Below are positions 4,954 to 5,058 of a stretch of 5,058 nt of DNA, in pieces. This DNA is from Rhizobiaceae bacterium. GTDB lineage: Bacteria; Pseudomonadota; Alphaproteobacteria; Rhizobiales; Rhizobiaceae. Made by a program: the position numbers and the translations under genes. The stretch lies in contig JACMIV010000330.1 of assembly GCA_014380965.1 (NCBI GenBank), positions 1 to 5,058 on the forward strand. Direction: 5' to 3'. How positions within the stretch are numbered: the stretch's first letter is position 1; each line of letters opens with the position of its first letter. The notes under the pieces are model-generated. The model had not been told where the DNA came from. It searched no databases and worked only from the letters and a program-made list of their open reading frames with translations.

Positions 4954-5058
4954 GTGACGGGCAAGCCGATCAAGCTGATCGGCACGGGCGAGAAAATGGA
5001 CGCGCGGGAGGATTTTCATACCTCGCGCATCGCTGACCGCATCCTGGGCATGGGCGAC
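4882..5058. repeat. Inverted (fold-back) repeat of ffh, 72-bp arms
   Basis: Positions 4882-4953 are the reverse complement of 4987-5058, with only four mismatches in 72 bp and a loop of about 33 nt. The right arm runs to the last base of the window. With one 1-nt gap the pairing extends a few bases further into the loop. The loop holds its own 7-bp hairpin, GCCGATC-AAGCT-GATCGGC (4965-4983). This is the geometry of a self-primed fold-back or template switch. Confidence 0.9.
4951..5058 (+). other. ffh fragment in inverted orientation (probable contig-end artefact)
   Basis: On the plus strand this reads [18 protein letters not shown], then [18 protein letters not shown], which is the conserved Ffh segment around the end of the G domain. 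It covers residues just before and overlapping those encoded on the minus strand at 4882-4953. Relative to the minus-strand copy it has Arg for Leu, Thr for Pro and Lys for Asn. Arg and Thr replace residues normal for the family, while Lys is the family residue. The piece has no start and no stop inside the window. Confidence 0.85.

Noticed and set aside
4954..5019. ffh-frame start codon at 5019 giving a 271-residue protein beginning MKILPRVHF
   Set aside because: The first 22 residues are the antisense reading of the inverted ffh arm, so this start is created by the fold-back.
4882..5058. Terminal inverted repeats of an insertion sequence
   Set aside because: Both arms encode conserved Ffh sequence, and only about 33 nt lie between them, with no transposase or target-site duplication.
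1..5058. CRISPR array, tRNA, rRNA, prophage or toxin-antitoxin system
   Set aside because: No regularly spaced repeats, cloverleaf, rRNA-like stretch or accessory gene pair was seen; every substantial coding region except the short left-edge fragment belongs to a recognisable family.

Overview
The window looks like ordinary core chromosome from a high-GC alphaproteobacterium, most likely Hyphomicrobiales (Rhizobiales). This rests on three things: the ffh-rpsP-rimM-trmD-rplS translation cluster, the Ala/Glu-rich tails on the S16 and L19 proteins, and the strong G/C bias at third codon positions. I cannot place the genus from the sequence alone. The right-hand end looks like a contig end with a fold-back artefact.

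Layout from left to right. Positions 1-58 (minus strand) hold the first codons of a gene that runs off the window, possibly an HTH regulator. Positions 59-311 are intergenic and contain several GTGA/TCAC palindromes. Positions 312-572 (+) encode a small two-helix DUF2061 membrane protein. Positions 573-752 separate two convergent genes and hold a perfect 20-bp stem palindrome (REP-like) and a strong intrinsic terminator for rplS. Positions 753-1244 (-) are rplS (L19). Positions 1245-1538 are a divergent control region with several hairpins. Positions 1539-2294 (+) encode a TauE/SafE-family membrane permease. On the minus strand follow trmD (2284-2979), rimM (2976-3572), rpsP (3669-4142) and the C-terminal half of ffh (4204 to about 4953). 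Past 4953 the sequence turns back on itself and repeats part of ffh in the opposite orientation.

The minus-strand genes belong to the conserved translation and secretion cluster. Ffh is the SRP GTPase, S16 and L19 are ribosomal proteins, RimM matures the 30S subunit, and TrmD makes m1G37 in tRNA. rimM and trmD overlap by 4 bp (ATGA), which suggests translational coupling. The cluster is interrupted between trmD and rplS by the permease gene on the opposite strand. Its 3' end overlaps trmD by 11 bp, and it diverges from rplS, so rplS must have its own promoter. I found no mobile element, CRISPR array, tRNA or rRNA, and no convincing novel system. The most notable signals are the ffh fold-back, the embedded convergent permease gene, and the palindromes near the left end.
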